A program made the position numbers and the translations under genes. Below the pieces are notes generated by a model. The model saw nothing but the letters and a program-made list of their open reading frames with translations, was not told the DNA's origin and searched no databases. Of a stretch of 44,979 bases of DNA, positions 17,336 through 26,900 are shown in pieces. Origin of the DNA: an uncultured Acidobacteriia bacterium (GTDB taxonomy: Bacteria > Acidobacteriota > Terriglobia > Bryobacterales > Bryobacteraceae). How positions within the stretch are numbered: the stretch's first letter is position 1; every line of letters starts with the position of its first letter. The stretch is taken from the NCBI GenBank assembly GCA_903882645.1, contig CAIRXZ010000074.1, forward strand, positions 1 to 44,979, given 5' to 3'.

Positions 17336-17366
17336 GCTGACGGCTGATGGCTGATGGCTGACGGCT
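17336..17366 (+). repeat. Short tandem heptamer repeat before recG
   Basis: Four and a half copies of GCTGAYG (Y = C or T). A TACACT hexamer at 17372-17377 follows at 5 bases and could be the recG -10. The same unit recurs at 23075-23098, also just before a TACACT and a gene start. Confidence 0.8.
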
Positions 17367-17409
17367 TCTTGTACACTGGCTCTAGACGCCGTTCGCGCGC
17401 CCGGCCCGC

Positions 17410-19509
17410 ATGGATCTCACGACTCCGCTCACCTATGTGAAAGGCATCGGCCCCGCCCGCGCGGCCATGCTGGAGGCCAAGGGGCTGATTTCCGTCGAAG
17501 ACCTGCTGGCCTACGTGCCGTTCCGCTACGAGGACCGCAGCAACACCAAGACCGTCGCTCAGCTCGCCCCCGGCGAAATGGCCACCGTCATCGCCGATGT
17601 ACGCTCCGCCCAGCTATCCGGATTCCGCCGGCGCAACCTGGGGTTGTTCGAAGCGCGATTTTCGGATTCTTCGCGCGCCATCCTGGTCTGCAAATGGTTC
17701 CACGGCGACTACCTTGCCAAGGTCCTCGCCGAAGGCATGAAGGTGGCTCTGTTCGGCAAGGTCGAGCTCGATTCCTACGCCGGCGAGCTTACCATGCTCC
17801 ATCCGGAGTTTGAAATCCTCTCCGGCGACGACCAGGACGGCGAGGCCTCGCTGCACACCGGGCGCATCGTTCCAATTTATGAGGCGGTCTCCAAGCTCAC
17901 CACGCGCGTCTTGCGGGTCTTCAGCCACCGCGTCCTCGAGGCGCTTCCGCCTCTGGAAGACAATCTGCCCGAGTACCTGCGCCGGCGCCTGAAGCTGCCG
18001 GACCTGTGGACCGCCATCCGCGAGACCCATTTCCCGCCACCCGATTCCGATCTTCGCCTGCTGAACAACTTCCGCTCGCCCGCCCAATTCCGCTTGATCT
18101 TCGAGGAGTTCTTCTGGCTGGAGTGCGGTATCGCGCTCAAACGTTCCAAGGCGCGCGCGCTTCCGGGCATCTCCTTCGACATCAACGACCGCGTGCGCGA
18201 GAAGGTCAAGGCCATGCTCCCCTTCAAGCCTACCGGAGCGCAGAAACGCGTCATCAAGGAGATCGCGGACGACATGAAGGCCCCGCGGCCCATGAACCGG
18301 CTTCTGCAGGGCGACGTCGGCAGCGGCAAAACCATCGTGGCGGCCGAGGCGGCGGTGATCGCGATCGAGAACGGCTGCCAGGTGGCCGTGCTCGCTCCCA
18401 CTGAGATTCTCGCCGTCCAGCACGGCCTGTACTTCAAGCAGATCTTCTCCAGGCTCGATTACGTGTGCGTGCTGCTCACCGGGTCGCTCGCCGGCCGTGA
18501 GAAAACGCAGCTCAAGAAGTTGGTGGCCGAAGGTCTGGCGCACGTGGTGATCGGCACGCATGCGCTGCTCGAAAAGGACGTCGAATTCAAGCGGCTCGGC
18601 CTCGCCATCATCGACGAGCAGCACCGCTTCGGCGTCATGCAGCGGTTGGGTCTGAGGCAAAAAGGAACGCATCCGGACGTGCTGGTAATGACCGCAACCC
18701 CCATTCCCCGCACCCTCGCCATGACCCTCTACGGCGACCTCGACGTCTCCGTCATCGACGAACTGCCCCCCGGCAGGAAGCCTATCGTCACCAGGCATGC
18801 CACCGCCGATCGCGTCGAACAGGTCTACAGCTTCATGAAGCGGCAGATCGACGCCGGCCGCCAGGCGTACGTCGTGTACCCCGTGATCGAGGAGTCCGAA
18901 ACCCAGGCTATGAAGGCGGCCGAGGAAATGTACCAGCGCCTCTCGCGCGAGGTGTTTCCGGACATTCCCGTCGGTCTCATGCACGGCCGCCTGGGCGCGG
19001 ACGAGAAAGAGGACGTCATGCGTCGCTTTCGGGAGGGCGGCGTCAAGATCCTGGTGTCGACCACTGTGATCGAAGTGGGCGTGGACGTGCCCAACGCCAG
19101 CGTGATGGTCGTCGAGCAGGCCGAGCGCTTCGGCTTGGCCCAACTGCACCAGCTTCGCGGGCGCGTGGGCCGCGGAGCCGCGCAGAGCTATTGCATCCTG
19201 GTGACCGAGAAGATGAACGACGCCGCCCGCGCGCGCATACGTACCCTGGTGGAATCCACCGACGGGTTCTACATCTCCGAGATGGACCTGAAGCTGCGCG
19301 GCCCCGGCGAGTTCTTCGGCGCCAAACAATCCGGTCTGCCTTCCCTGCGCGTGGCCAACATCTTGCGCGACGGCGAAATCCTCGAAATCGCGCGGCGCGA
19401 AGCCGTGGATTTCGTCAGTCATCCGTCCGAGCGGGAAGACCTGCGCCGCGCCGTGGCCTACATCCAGGGGCACTGGCAACGCCGTTACGGCTTGGTGATG
19501 GTGGGCTGA
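17410..19509 (+). CDS. recG: ATP-dependent DNA helicase RecG
   Basis: Branch-migrating helicase that regresses stalled forks and processes Holliday junctions. The 699-residue length is typical. An N-terminal wedge/OB domain (about 50-150) is followed by helicase motifs: Walker A Gly-Asp-Val-Gly-Ser-Gly-Lys-Thr near 299-306 and the RecG-type Asp-Glu-Gln-His-Arg-Phe-Gly near 401-407. Motif III Thr-Ala-Thr-Pro-Ile-Pro-Arg-Thr-Leu comes next. The C-terminal helicase half has Val-Gly-Val-Asp-Val-Pro-Asn-Ala and Gln-Leu-Arg-Gly-Arg-Val-Gly-Arg. Its stop overlaps the rsmD start (TGATG). Confidence 0.97.
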   Translation: MDLTTPLTYVKGIGPARAAMLEAKGLISVEDLLAYVPFRYEDRSNTKTVAQLAPGEMATVIADVRSAQLSGFRRRNLGLFEARFSDSSRAILVCKWFHGDYLAKVLAEGMKVALFGKVELDSYAGELTMLHPEFEILSGDDQDGEASLHTGRIVPIYEAVSKLTTRVLRVFSHRVLEALPPLEDNLPEYLRRRLKLPDLWTAIRETHFPPPDSDLRLLNNFRSPAQFRLIFEEFFWLECGIALKRSKARALPGISFDINDRVREKVKAMLPFKPTGAQKRVIKEIADDMKAPRPMNRLLQGDVGSGKTIVAAEAAVIAIENGCQVAVLAPTEILAVQHGLYFKQIFSRLDYVCVLLTGSLAGREKTQLKKLVAEGLAHVVIGTHALLEKDVEFKRLGLAIIDEQHRFGVMQRLGLRQKGTHPDVLVMTATPIPRTLAMTLYGDLDVSVIDELPPGRKPIVTRHATADRVEQVYSFMKRQIDAGRQAYVVYPVIEESETQAMKAAEEMYQRLSREVFPDIPVGLMHGRLGADEKEDVMRRFREGGVKILVSTTVIEVGVDVPNASVMVVEQAERFGLAQLHQLRGRVGRGAAQSYCILVTEKMNDAARARIRTLVESTDGFYISEMDLKLRGPGEFFGAKQSGLPSLRVANILRDGEILEIARREAVDFVSHPSEREDLRRAVAYIQGHWQRRYGLVMVG

Positions 19510-20033
19510 TGCGCGTCATCGCCGGAGAGTTCCGCTCCCGCCGCCTGAAGACCATTCCGGGCGCCGCCACGCGTCCCACCCCCGACCGCCTGCGCGAGAC
19601 GCTCTTCAATATCCTCGCGCCCCGCATCGAGGGCGCCACCTTCCTGGACGCATACGCCGGCACGGGAGCCGTGGGCATCGAAGCGTTGAGCCGCGGCGCG
19701 AGGCACGCTTACTTTCTGGAGCGCGACCGTCAGGCGCTGGACGCCATCCGCGGGAACCTGGCCTCGCTCGGGCTGGAGGCGCGCGCCACGGTGGCCGCCG
19801 GCCCGGTCCTTCTGACGCTCGCGCACTACGCCGCCGGCATTGTCTTCCTCGACCCGCCCTACAGTCTCGATCGCGAGTATCGGGCCGTGCTGGACCTGCT
19901 CTCGCGGAACCCGCCGCCGCTTGCGATCGTCCAGCGCGACGTCCGCCTCGCGCTCCACGAATCCTACGGATCCCTCCGCCTGGTCCGCACCGTGAAACAG
20001 GGCGGCAACGCGCTGAGCTTCTACGCCGGCTGA
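19509..20033 (+). CDS. rsmD: 16S rRNA (guanine966-N2)-methyltransferase RsmD
   Basis: A 174-residue SAM methyltransferase for 16S rRNA G966. The start ATG 19509 overlaps the recG stop and gives the family N-terminus Met-Arg-Val-Ile-Ala-Gly-Glu-Phe-Arg-Ser-Arg-Arg-Leu. Next come Thr-Arg-Pro-Thr-Pro-Asp-Arg-Leu-Arg-Glu-Thr-Leu-Phe-Asn-Ile-Leu, the SAM motif Asp-Ala-Tyr-Ala-Gly-Thr-Gly-Ala-Val-Gly-Ile-Glu-Ala and the catalytic Asp-Pro-Pro-Tyr near 119-122. Translationally coupled to recG. Confidence 0.95.
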   Translation: MRVIAGEFRSRRLKTIPGAATRPTPDRLRETLFNILAPRIEGATFLDAYAGTGAVGIEALSRGARHAYFLERDRQALDAIRGNLASLGLEARATVAAGPVLLTLAHYAAGIVFLDPPYSLDREYRAVLDLLSRNPPPLAIVQRDVRLALHESYGSLRLVRTVKQGGNALSFYAG

Positions 20034-20585
20034 GCGCCCGTGGGACCTCATAGGCGTTCACCCCAAAAACGGCGGTTGGGACGCCGCCGAACGAGCCCGC
20101 CCCTTGAGCGGCAAGTGCTTGCGGAAACAGCGGTTCTCACCCAATCGGCGAACGGCCGGCCGGTTCAAAACCACACATCTTGGACTTACAGGCAACGCCG
20201 GCTAAGTCCGCTTCCAGGTTTATGCGGATGTTCGCTCGCGGGAAAAGTATGTGGCATCGGGCGCTATCGCCTGCCGCCGGAGTCCATTCCCGATCCGCGT
20301 CCGCGCCTCCGGCGTGGGGTCGGGCCTTTTGGCCCGCGATGACGCCTTCCGGCGTCATCCGCCGGGCGTCAGTCCGGCCGGTTCGATTCACAATCGGCTC
20401 GCGGTTTCCAGCCCGCCCCACATCGGTTGCGACCGTGCCGCTCCGTCGGGGCCGGACCATCGCATCTGCGTGCCTGCCGTTCGCTGTTCGCGTGCCGGAA
20501 TCATAGGGCTCCCCCGTAGGACGTTCGAGGCCAGTTGACGTGACGGGGACTTCACGGGAGTAATGTTCACCCGAACTCTCTTAGG
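20034..20585. other. Gene-free GC-rich stretch with a small hairpin
   Basis: No open frame here looks like a protein. It holds a hairpin GATGACGCC-TTCC-GGCGTCATC near 20338-20359. A 17-base segment at 20285-20301 recurs exactly at 33329-33345 in a similar context (GCCGCC..GGAGTC before it), which suggests a decayed dispersed repeat. Confidence 0.6.
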
Positions 20586-21914
20586 TCACGACCGGACGAG
20601 AACCCAGATTCCACGCTCTTGATGTATTCCCGTCCGGATCTCGGGAGGATCGCTGTGGTGGATCAGCGCGGCTATATCACGCAAGATGTCGTCGCTGTCG
20701 AACACATAAGAATGGCCGAAGCGTTGAATGAGCGATGTATCAGCCCCTGTCGTATCAACGACGTCAACGCCGTGATAGGCTTCGGGCTGAAGCCCTACGC
20801 GATCATCGCGATGAAGAAAACTTGATGCTCGGAGCGCAGAGTCCCATTCGGAGACGTACAGAGTAGTTCGTTGAGCCACGCGATAGATTGCGGGAGCAAC
20901 GTCATTAAAAGTGTATGGGTCAACGTCCGCAGCAGCAAGAATCACGTTGGCAAATGCCTTAGTCGGGAGGGAACTCCAGTAGATACCGTAGCCGAGAATG
21001 CGGCACCCCATACTATGCGCAATGATGTTCATTCGCATTTCCGGCCGCAGCCAGGAGGTAAGTAATGCCAAAGTTCCGCTCAGCAAGTTCGCCGTACTTG
21101 GGCTAGATGCATACTCCTGCTCTTGGTCGTAGTGTGCGACCGTTCCCTCACCGGACGGCCAGCTCACGATAACGTTGGCACCCTGGATTTTCAGGTCTAT
21201 CGCCAGTGTGCCGAATGTGGTCAAAGCGTCATCGAACGTCGTATGAAACCCATGCACATAAACTTCTTCATCGTGCTCGGGTGACTTCAATGCCGCGTCT
21301 GTGACTCGATTCACAAATGCACTCTGGTCTAGTGCGAGAGAATCGATGATGACAGGTTCCGTCGTTTTGCCTCGCCTCAGCAGCATGTTGGGGTCAAAAG
21401 ACACCCGACGCTTGAACTTCCAAGGTACGCCGATTGTGGCGACGCCGTAGCGGGTGATGCCCTGAAAGGATGGTTCGTTCGCAAAGGGCCTGCCCTTGTC
21501 AGAAAGAGATTGCCGGTTCGTCGCGTAGTATACGGTTACAGCGGCATCGGTTGACGCTGCCGCGTACGAGAACGGAACCTTCAGGAGCCAGATTGCGGAC
21601 CCGAAATAGATCCCCACGATGAATGGGACGATTCGTGGGTCTTTGAGTCTTGGAGGCCAACCTTTTGAAACCACCCGCAAGGCTAAGCTCGCGTAGGAGC
21701 GGAGACGCCGTGAATACGAATACGAAACGGCCAGAGCGACAGCCGGGAGGCTAGCCAACGCGAATTCGGCCCAGACCAACTGCCTATACCTATACTCACC
21801 CATTACGGCCAGCGATGCTACGATCATCAACAGGGCAAGCGAAGCAACTCCCAAGATGGCGTTCGTCAGTTTTGAAAATGCTGGCGGATCTTCGTATTCA
21901 GGTCGAGTGGGCAT
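20586..21914 (-). CDS. Membrane-anchored alpha/beta hydrolase (DUF900)
   Basis: A 442-residue protein with three to four predicted membrane helices in the first about 120 residues, followed by a DUF900-type esterase domain. Marks are Val-Tyr-Tyr-Ala-Thr-Asn-Arg near 128-134, Val-Tyr-Val-His-Gly-Phe-His near 218-224, the nucleophile elbow Ala-His-Ser-Met-Gly (Ser about 301), Ala-Ala-Asp-Val-Asp near 328-332 and a late Gly-His-Ser-Tyr that could supply the catalytic His. I chose ATG 21914 because GGGGAG lies 6 bases before it; an in-frame ATG at 21932 has no such site. The substrate is unknown. Base composition is lower in GC than recG/rsmD, and it has no operon partner, so it may be acquired. 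Confidence 0.8.
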   Translation of the reverse strand: MPTRPEYEDPPAFSKLTNAILGVASLALLMIVASLAVMGEYRYRQLVWAEFALASLPAVALAVSYSYSRRLRSYASLALRVVSKGWPPRLKDPRIVPFIVGIYFGSAIWLLKVPFSYAAASTDAAVTVYYATNRQSLSDKGRPFANEPSFQGITRYGVATIGVPWKFKRRVSFDPNMLLRRGKTTEPVIIDSLALDQSAFVNRVTDAALKSPEHDEEVYVHGFHTTFDDALTTFGTLAIDLKIQGANVIVSWPSGEGTVAHYDQEQEYASSPSTANLLSGTLALLTSWLRPEMRMNIIAHSMGCRILGYGIYWSSLPTKAFANVILAAADVDPYTFNDVAPAIYRVAQRTTLYVSEWDSALRASSFLHRDDRVGLQPEAYHGVDVVDTTGADTSLIQRFGHSYVFDSDDILRDIAALIHHSDPPEIRTGIHQERGIWVLVRS

Positions 21915-22366
21915 TGAATTCTCCCCTAACATAATAGACGAGACCTTCGCGCTTTCGGCGAATCGTTGTCTGCTGCCGGAACCAAGGATCTGGCATCCCG
22001 AACGGTGTTCCGCCAGCGCCGTGTACTCGTTAAGAACAGGTGTGTGGGCCTGGCTGAAATTGTCCCGCGCTCATGGCCTGATAGATCCTGGTAAACGCCC
22101 ATCACGGCAGTCCACCAAGCGCCATGCCCATCCACTTCGCCCAGCCGGCCGGCTCCTCACAGGAGTGCCCCGGCCTGGATTGCTGAACTCCCAAACGCCT
22201 CCTTTTCGCCGCACCCGCCCTCGCGATACTCTCCGGCATTCGCGCTCCGCGAAACAGGGCGAATTTGATTCACGCCAACTTTCAAAATATATTTCCTTCC
22301 CTATCAATCACTTCCAGCCCTCCCCTTCTCGGCTCTCCCGTGCTCCCCAGTTACCCTGAGCTTGAC
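21915..22366. other. Intergenic region
   Basis: Divergent upstream region of the DUF900 hydrolase and the 22367 gene. I see no convincing gene. The part from 22100 has GGCCGGC-rich inverted pieces (near 22143-22152), and an AT-rich tract at 22284-22300 may belong to a promoter. Confidence 0.5.
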
Positions 22367-23068
22367 ATGGCAACCTTACGCCAATTCGAGGCCAACCGCC
22401 TCAACGCTCAGAAGTCCACCGGGCCGCGCACCCCCGCTGGCAAACAGGCGTCCCGTTTCAACGCCCTCACTCTCGGCATCAACGCTCAATCCACCGTCAT
22501 CCCCGGCGAAAGCTCTCGGGATCTGGACATCCTCGGCGACGAATACCAAGACCAGTTCTGCCCCACCACCCCGGTCGAACGCTACCTCGTCGATACCCTC
22601 GTCACTTGCGACTGGGTCCGCCGCCGCCTCCACCGCGCCCAGGCCGATCTCTACCGCGTCCTGGCCGCCCGCACCGACCTTATAAACCCCCTCGGGTATA
22701 TCTGGAAGGAGGACACCGCCGGCGCCAACACCCTCCAGAAGGTGTTCCGCCAGCTCACCAGCCTGGATCGCAGCTACCACCGCGCACTCGCCGAGCTTCG
22801 CCGCCTCGCCCAGGAACGCAGCCAGGCCGAACCGGAGCCTGAAACCGAGCCGGAAGGCCCTGCACAACAGGAGATTCCCGTATCGAACCCCCCGCAAACT
22901 GGGGGAATTGGGTTCGTTCCGCCGATTCCCGATTTCGCCGATCGCCCCCTCGGGACCCTCCCCGGCCTGAAGCTGCGCCTGCCCTACCCGCCGATCTCCG
23001 CCACCTTCGGACGCCTCTCGACCGGCGAACCCATCGCCATCCACTGCCCGAAGGGCAGTCGCAAGTAA
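22367..23068 (+). CDS. Solibacter-type uncharacterised protein (Lys-Ser-Thr-Gly-Pro-Arg-Thr motif)
   Basis: A 233-residue protein of an uncharacterised family frequent in Acidobacteriota. The N-terminal half has the hallmark Asn-Arg-Leu-Asn-Ala-Gln-Lys-Ser-Thr-Gly-Pro-Arg-Thr-Pro at about 9-22, followed by Gly-Lys-Gln-Ala-Ser-Arg-Phe-Asn-Ala-Leu. A helical segment with Trp-Val-Arg-Arg-Arg-Leu-His-Arg-Ala-Gln lies in the middle. After about 150 it is low-complexity, Glu/Pro-rich and probably disordered. ATG 22367 was preferred because the motif follows directly; the frame is open upstream without a good start. Function unknown. Confidence 0.75.
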   Translation: MATLRQFEANRLNAQKSTGPRTPAGKQASRFNALTLGINAQSTVIPGESSRDLDILGDEYQDQFCPTTPVERYLVDTLVTCDWVRRRLHRAQADLYRVLAARTDLINPLGYIWKEDTAGANTLQKVFRQLTSLDRSYHRALAELRRLAQERSQAEPEPETEPEGPAQQEIPVSNPPQTGGIGFVPPIPDFADRPLGTLPGLKLRLPYPPISATFGRLSTGEPIAIHCPKGSRK

Positions 23069-23074
23069 GTTCTA

Positions 23075-23098
23075 GCTGATGGCTGAAAGCTGACGGCT
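23075..23098 (+). repeat. Short tandem heptamer repeat before the GalU-like gene
   Basis: Three and a half copies of a GCTGAxx heptamer, followed after 8 bases by TACACT (23107-23112). This is the same layout as before recG. Confidence 0.7.
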
Positions 23099-23129
23099 CA
23101 ACCCGCTACACTGTCAGTGGAGCCTCGAA

Positions 23130-23996
23130 GTGAAAATCAAGAAGGCGGTCATCACGGCCGCGGGGGAACAGCAGCGGTTGCTTCCGCTGCAAACCCTGAT
23201 CGACCGGGACGGAGAGGAAAAATCCGTTCTCGGGATCCTGATCGAGCAGGCTTTGGCCGCTCAAGCGGAAGAGGTCTGCGTGGTGGTATGGCCCGGGGAT
23301 GAGGCGCGCTACGCGCAGGCCGCCGCGCGGCATCTGGGCCACGTCCGCTTCGTTCCGCAACCGCGGCCTCTCGGGTACGGCCACGCGGTCTACTGTGCGC
23401 GGGAATTTGTGGCCGGCGACGCGTTCCTCCATCTGGTAGGGGACCACCTATGGGTGAGGCGCACGGCCGGCTCTTGCGCCCGCGACCTCGTCGAGCTCGC
23501 CGAAGCCGAACAGTGCGCCGTCTCGGCCGTGCAAGTCACCCGCGAGAACTTTCTGCCGCGCTACGGGGCCGTTGGCGGACGCCGCATTCCGGGACGCCAG
23601 GGGCTCTATCGGATCGAGACGGTGATCGAAAAGCCGACGCCCACCGAAGCCGAGCGGCGCCTCACCACGCCGGGACTCCGTGCGGGCTACTATCTTTGCT
23701 TCTTCGGCATGCACGTCTTCACGCCGGCCATCATGGATCTTCTCGGCCGGCAGCTCGCCGAAGCGCCGGATGCGCGCCTGGCTCTGTCCCCGGCTCTGGC
23801 CGAACTTGCCCGCCGGGAGCAATACCTGGCCGTCGAGGAAGATGCCCGCCGCTACGATATCGGCGCGCGCTACGGCCTGCTGGCCGCTCAACTCGCTCTG
23901 GCGCTCAACGGACGCGACCGCGCCGAGGTGCTGGCCCAGTTTGTGGAGTTGCTGGCCACGTGGGAGACGGGGGCCGCGGCCGGGGGCGAGCGGTGA
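23130..23996 (+). CDS. GalU-like sugar-1-phosphate nucleotidyltransferase, divergent
   Basis: A 288-residue protein of the nucleotidyltransferase fold. Residues 1-12 read [12 protein letters not shown], as in GalU. Later Tyr-Gly-Ala-Val near 147, Val-Ile-Glu-Lys-Pro-Thr-Pro near 168-174 and a Gly-Met-His-Val-Phe-Thr-Pro segment keep the family pattern. The normally invariant Gly-Leu-Gly-Thr-Arg is Gly-Glu-Gln-Gln-Arg, and the Pro-Lys substrate-binding lysine is not evident, so activity is doubtful or altered. GTG 23130 is preceded by GGAG at 7 bases. The stop overlaps the next gene's GTG by 4 bases, so the two are coupled. Confidence 0.75.
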   Translation: MKIKKAVITAAGEQQRLLPLQTLIDRDGEEKSVLGILIEQALAAQAEEVCVVVWPGDEARYAQAAARHLGHVRFVPQPRPLGYGHAVYCAREFVAGDAFLHLVGDHLWVRRTAGSCARDLVELAEAEQCAVSAVQVTRENFLPRYGAVGGRRIPGRQGLYRIETVIEKPTPTEAERRLTTPGLRAGYYLCFFGMHVFTPAIMDLLGRQLAEAPDARLALSPALAELARREQYLAVEEDARRYDIGARYGLLAAQLALALNGRDRAEVLAQFVELLATWETGAAAGGER

Positions 23997-26900
23997 GCGA
24001 GCTGATCGCGGTCATCGCTTCCCACGATCCCGCCGTCCGCGACCGGCCGCTCGATTCCTTCTGCCGCGGCGCCGCGCTCGATCGGCTCCTGGCGGAGTGC
24101 GAAGCCCTCGACCAGTTCCGGCGCGCCAGCGACAACCTCTACGAACGCGTGCGCGCGCTGTTCTTCCTGTACGCCATTCATCGGTTCCATATCCCGCGGG
24201 CCGTCGCCCAGGCGAAGCGCCCCGCGGGGGCTGGGCGGCGGATTCCCTTCTCCGGCTACGCCAACCTTCTCAAGCGCCGCTTTCACGAGGCTCTGGACAT
24301 TTTTCTGGCCGCGCAGGCCGCCGATGGGCCGGGCCCGGCTCTCTCCAGCGCCCTGGCCGCCGGCTACCGGGCGCTCGGATTTCAAACGCTGGCCGACCAG
24401 GTGCGCCGCAGCGTCCGCTCGGTGAGCGGCAACCAGTGGATGTTCCGCACCGGCCACCCGGCCGATTACCCGCTGCGCATCCGTCCGGAGTTGCTCGCGC
24501 GCCAAGGTTCCGACCCGCTGTTCCCCATCCTCCAGGAGGCCACGCCCGTGCGGATGGACCTCACCCACAGCGGATGGAGCGACATCTTCTTCCTGGGGAT
24601 GGATTTCCCGGAAGGGGCCAGGGTCCTCAACGTCTCGATCGATCTGAGCGTGCGCGGCGCCGGGACGGATGCCCCGCGGCCCCCCGTGGAGGCGTACTTC
24701 CGCGTGATCGACCAGCCCGTGCTGCGCCTGACCAGCGTGGACCTCAAGGCCGGCGTCGATATCGGCTCCATCGCCGAGGTCTTCGACTTCGCGCGCGACT
24801 ACCTGGGGCTGCTCAAGGCCGCGCTAATCGCTTCGGGCATCGTTCCTTCGGGCATGGAAGGCTGCAACCGCCCGCTCGCGGAACTGCTGGCCAAGCTGGT
24901 GGGCTTGCCCGGACACGGCATCGAAATCGTCAGCAAGGTGAACGACATTCCCAAAGGATCGCGCCTGGCGGTCTCCACCAGCCTGTTGAGCTGCCTGATT
25001 GCGGCGTGCATGCGGGCCACCGGCCAGATTCACGCGCTCACCGGCGGCCTGGATGAGGAAGACCGCCGCCTGGTGGCCGCGCGGGCGATCCTCGGGGAGT
25101 GGCTGGGCGGCTCCGGCGGGGGCTGGCAGGATTCCGGCGGCGTTTGGCCCGGCATCAAGTTGATTCATGGCGTGCTGGCCGGCGAAGGCGATCCCGAGTT
25201 CGGAATCAGCCGCGGGCGTCTGCTGCCCGGACATAAGGTGTTCGGGACCGATGAAGTCTCCCCCGCCGCGCGCGAACAACTGCGGCAAAGCTTGGTCCTG
25301 GTGCATGGCGGAATGGCCCAGGACGTCGGTCCGGTCCTGGAAATGGTGACCGAGAAGTACCTGTTGCGCTCGGAAGCCGAGTGGCAGGGGCGGCGCGAAG
25401 CCATACGCATTCTGGACGAGATCCTCGACCGGTTGAAGCGGGACGATATCCGCGGCATCGGAGCGAGAACCCACCGCAACTTCGACGGACCTATCCAGAC
25501 CATCATTCCCTGGGCCGGCAACCTGTACACGGATTCGCTCATTGAGCAGGCCCGCGCCGCCATGGGCGAGGATTTCTGGGGCTTCTGGATGCTGGGCGGC
25601 ATGTCCGGCGGCGGCATGGGGTTCTTGTTCTCTCCCCAACGGAAGGCGGCCGCCGAGGACCGGCTCGGGACCATCATGCGCGAGACCAAGCGGCGGCTCG
25701 AGCACGCCGTGCCTTTCGCCATGGACCCGGTGGTGTACGACTTCGCCATTAACGAGCGCGGGACCGCGTCGCGCCTCCTCTCCGGCGGCGCCGCGCTGCT
25801 TCCCGCCGATTACTACACGCTCGCCGTGCCGCCCCTGCTGCGCGCCGATTCCCGTCTGCTCTCGCCCGGCCGGCGGGCCGAACTCGACCGCTTCAGCGCC
25901 GCCTGCCATTCGGTTCCGGAGTTCTCCGGCATGGTGCAGCGGCTCTTCGAGCACATGCTGCCGCGCCGGCAGGCGGGCCGCGCCGGACAACAGGACAGTC
26001 TCGACCGCCTCCTGGCCGAGCACGGCTTCGACGCCGTACACCACGAGCGCATTCAAGCGGACCTGCGGGCCGGCCGCATCGGCCTGGCGCAGAACCGCCT
26101 GCCGGCCAACAGCAAAATCGAGGACCCCGCCCCCGAAACTATCTTCGACGCCACTGGCTGCCTGCCGCCGCGCTATCTGGAGACCGGCCGCGCGGCGCTG
26201 GCCGATGGAGCCGTAGCGGTGGTCTCGCTCGCGGGCGGCGTCGGGAGCCGATGGACCAAGGGGGCGGGCGTGGTTAAGGCTTTGAACCCCTTCTGCCGTC
26301 TGGGCGGGCGGCGCCGGAGCTTCCTCGAGGTCCACCTCGCCAAGAGCCTGCGCGTGGGCCGCGAGGCCGGAAAGTTGTTGCCCCACGTCATCACCACCAG
26401 CTATCTCACCCACCAGGCCATTGAAAGCTATCTGCGCGCCGAACGGAATTACGGATACCCCGGCCCGCTGTTGCTGTCCGGCGGGGGCGCCATCGGGCTG
26501 CGCATGACCCCCATGGAACGCGACCTGCGATTCGCATGGGAGGAAACCCCGCGGCAACTGCTGGACGAGCAGGCCCAGAAAGTCCAGGAGAGCCTGCAAG
26601 CCACTTTGATCGCCTGGGCCAAACAAGCCGGCGAGGGCGGCAACTACACCGATAACCTTCCCCTCCAGTGCCTGCATCCCGTGGGCCACTGGTACGAGGT
26701 TCCAAACCTGCTGCGCAACGGCACGCTGGCGGATCTGCTGGCCGGGCGGCCGGAGTTGAAGTACCTGATGGTCCACAACGTCGATACCGCCGGCGCGGAC
26801 GTCGACGCCGCGCTGCTCGGCTACCACATCGAGGAGGGCGCCGCCATGACGGCCGAGGTCATCGCGCGGCACATAGAAGATCGCGGCGGCGGACTGGCCT

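Noticed and set aside
17614-19479. 621-codon minus-strand frame
   Set aside because: Antisense to recG; composition is that of a codon-position shadow.
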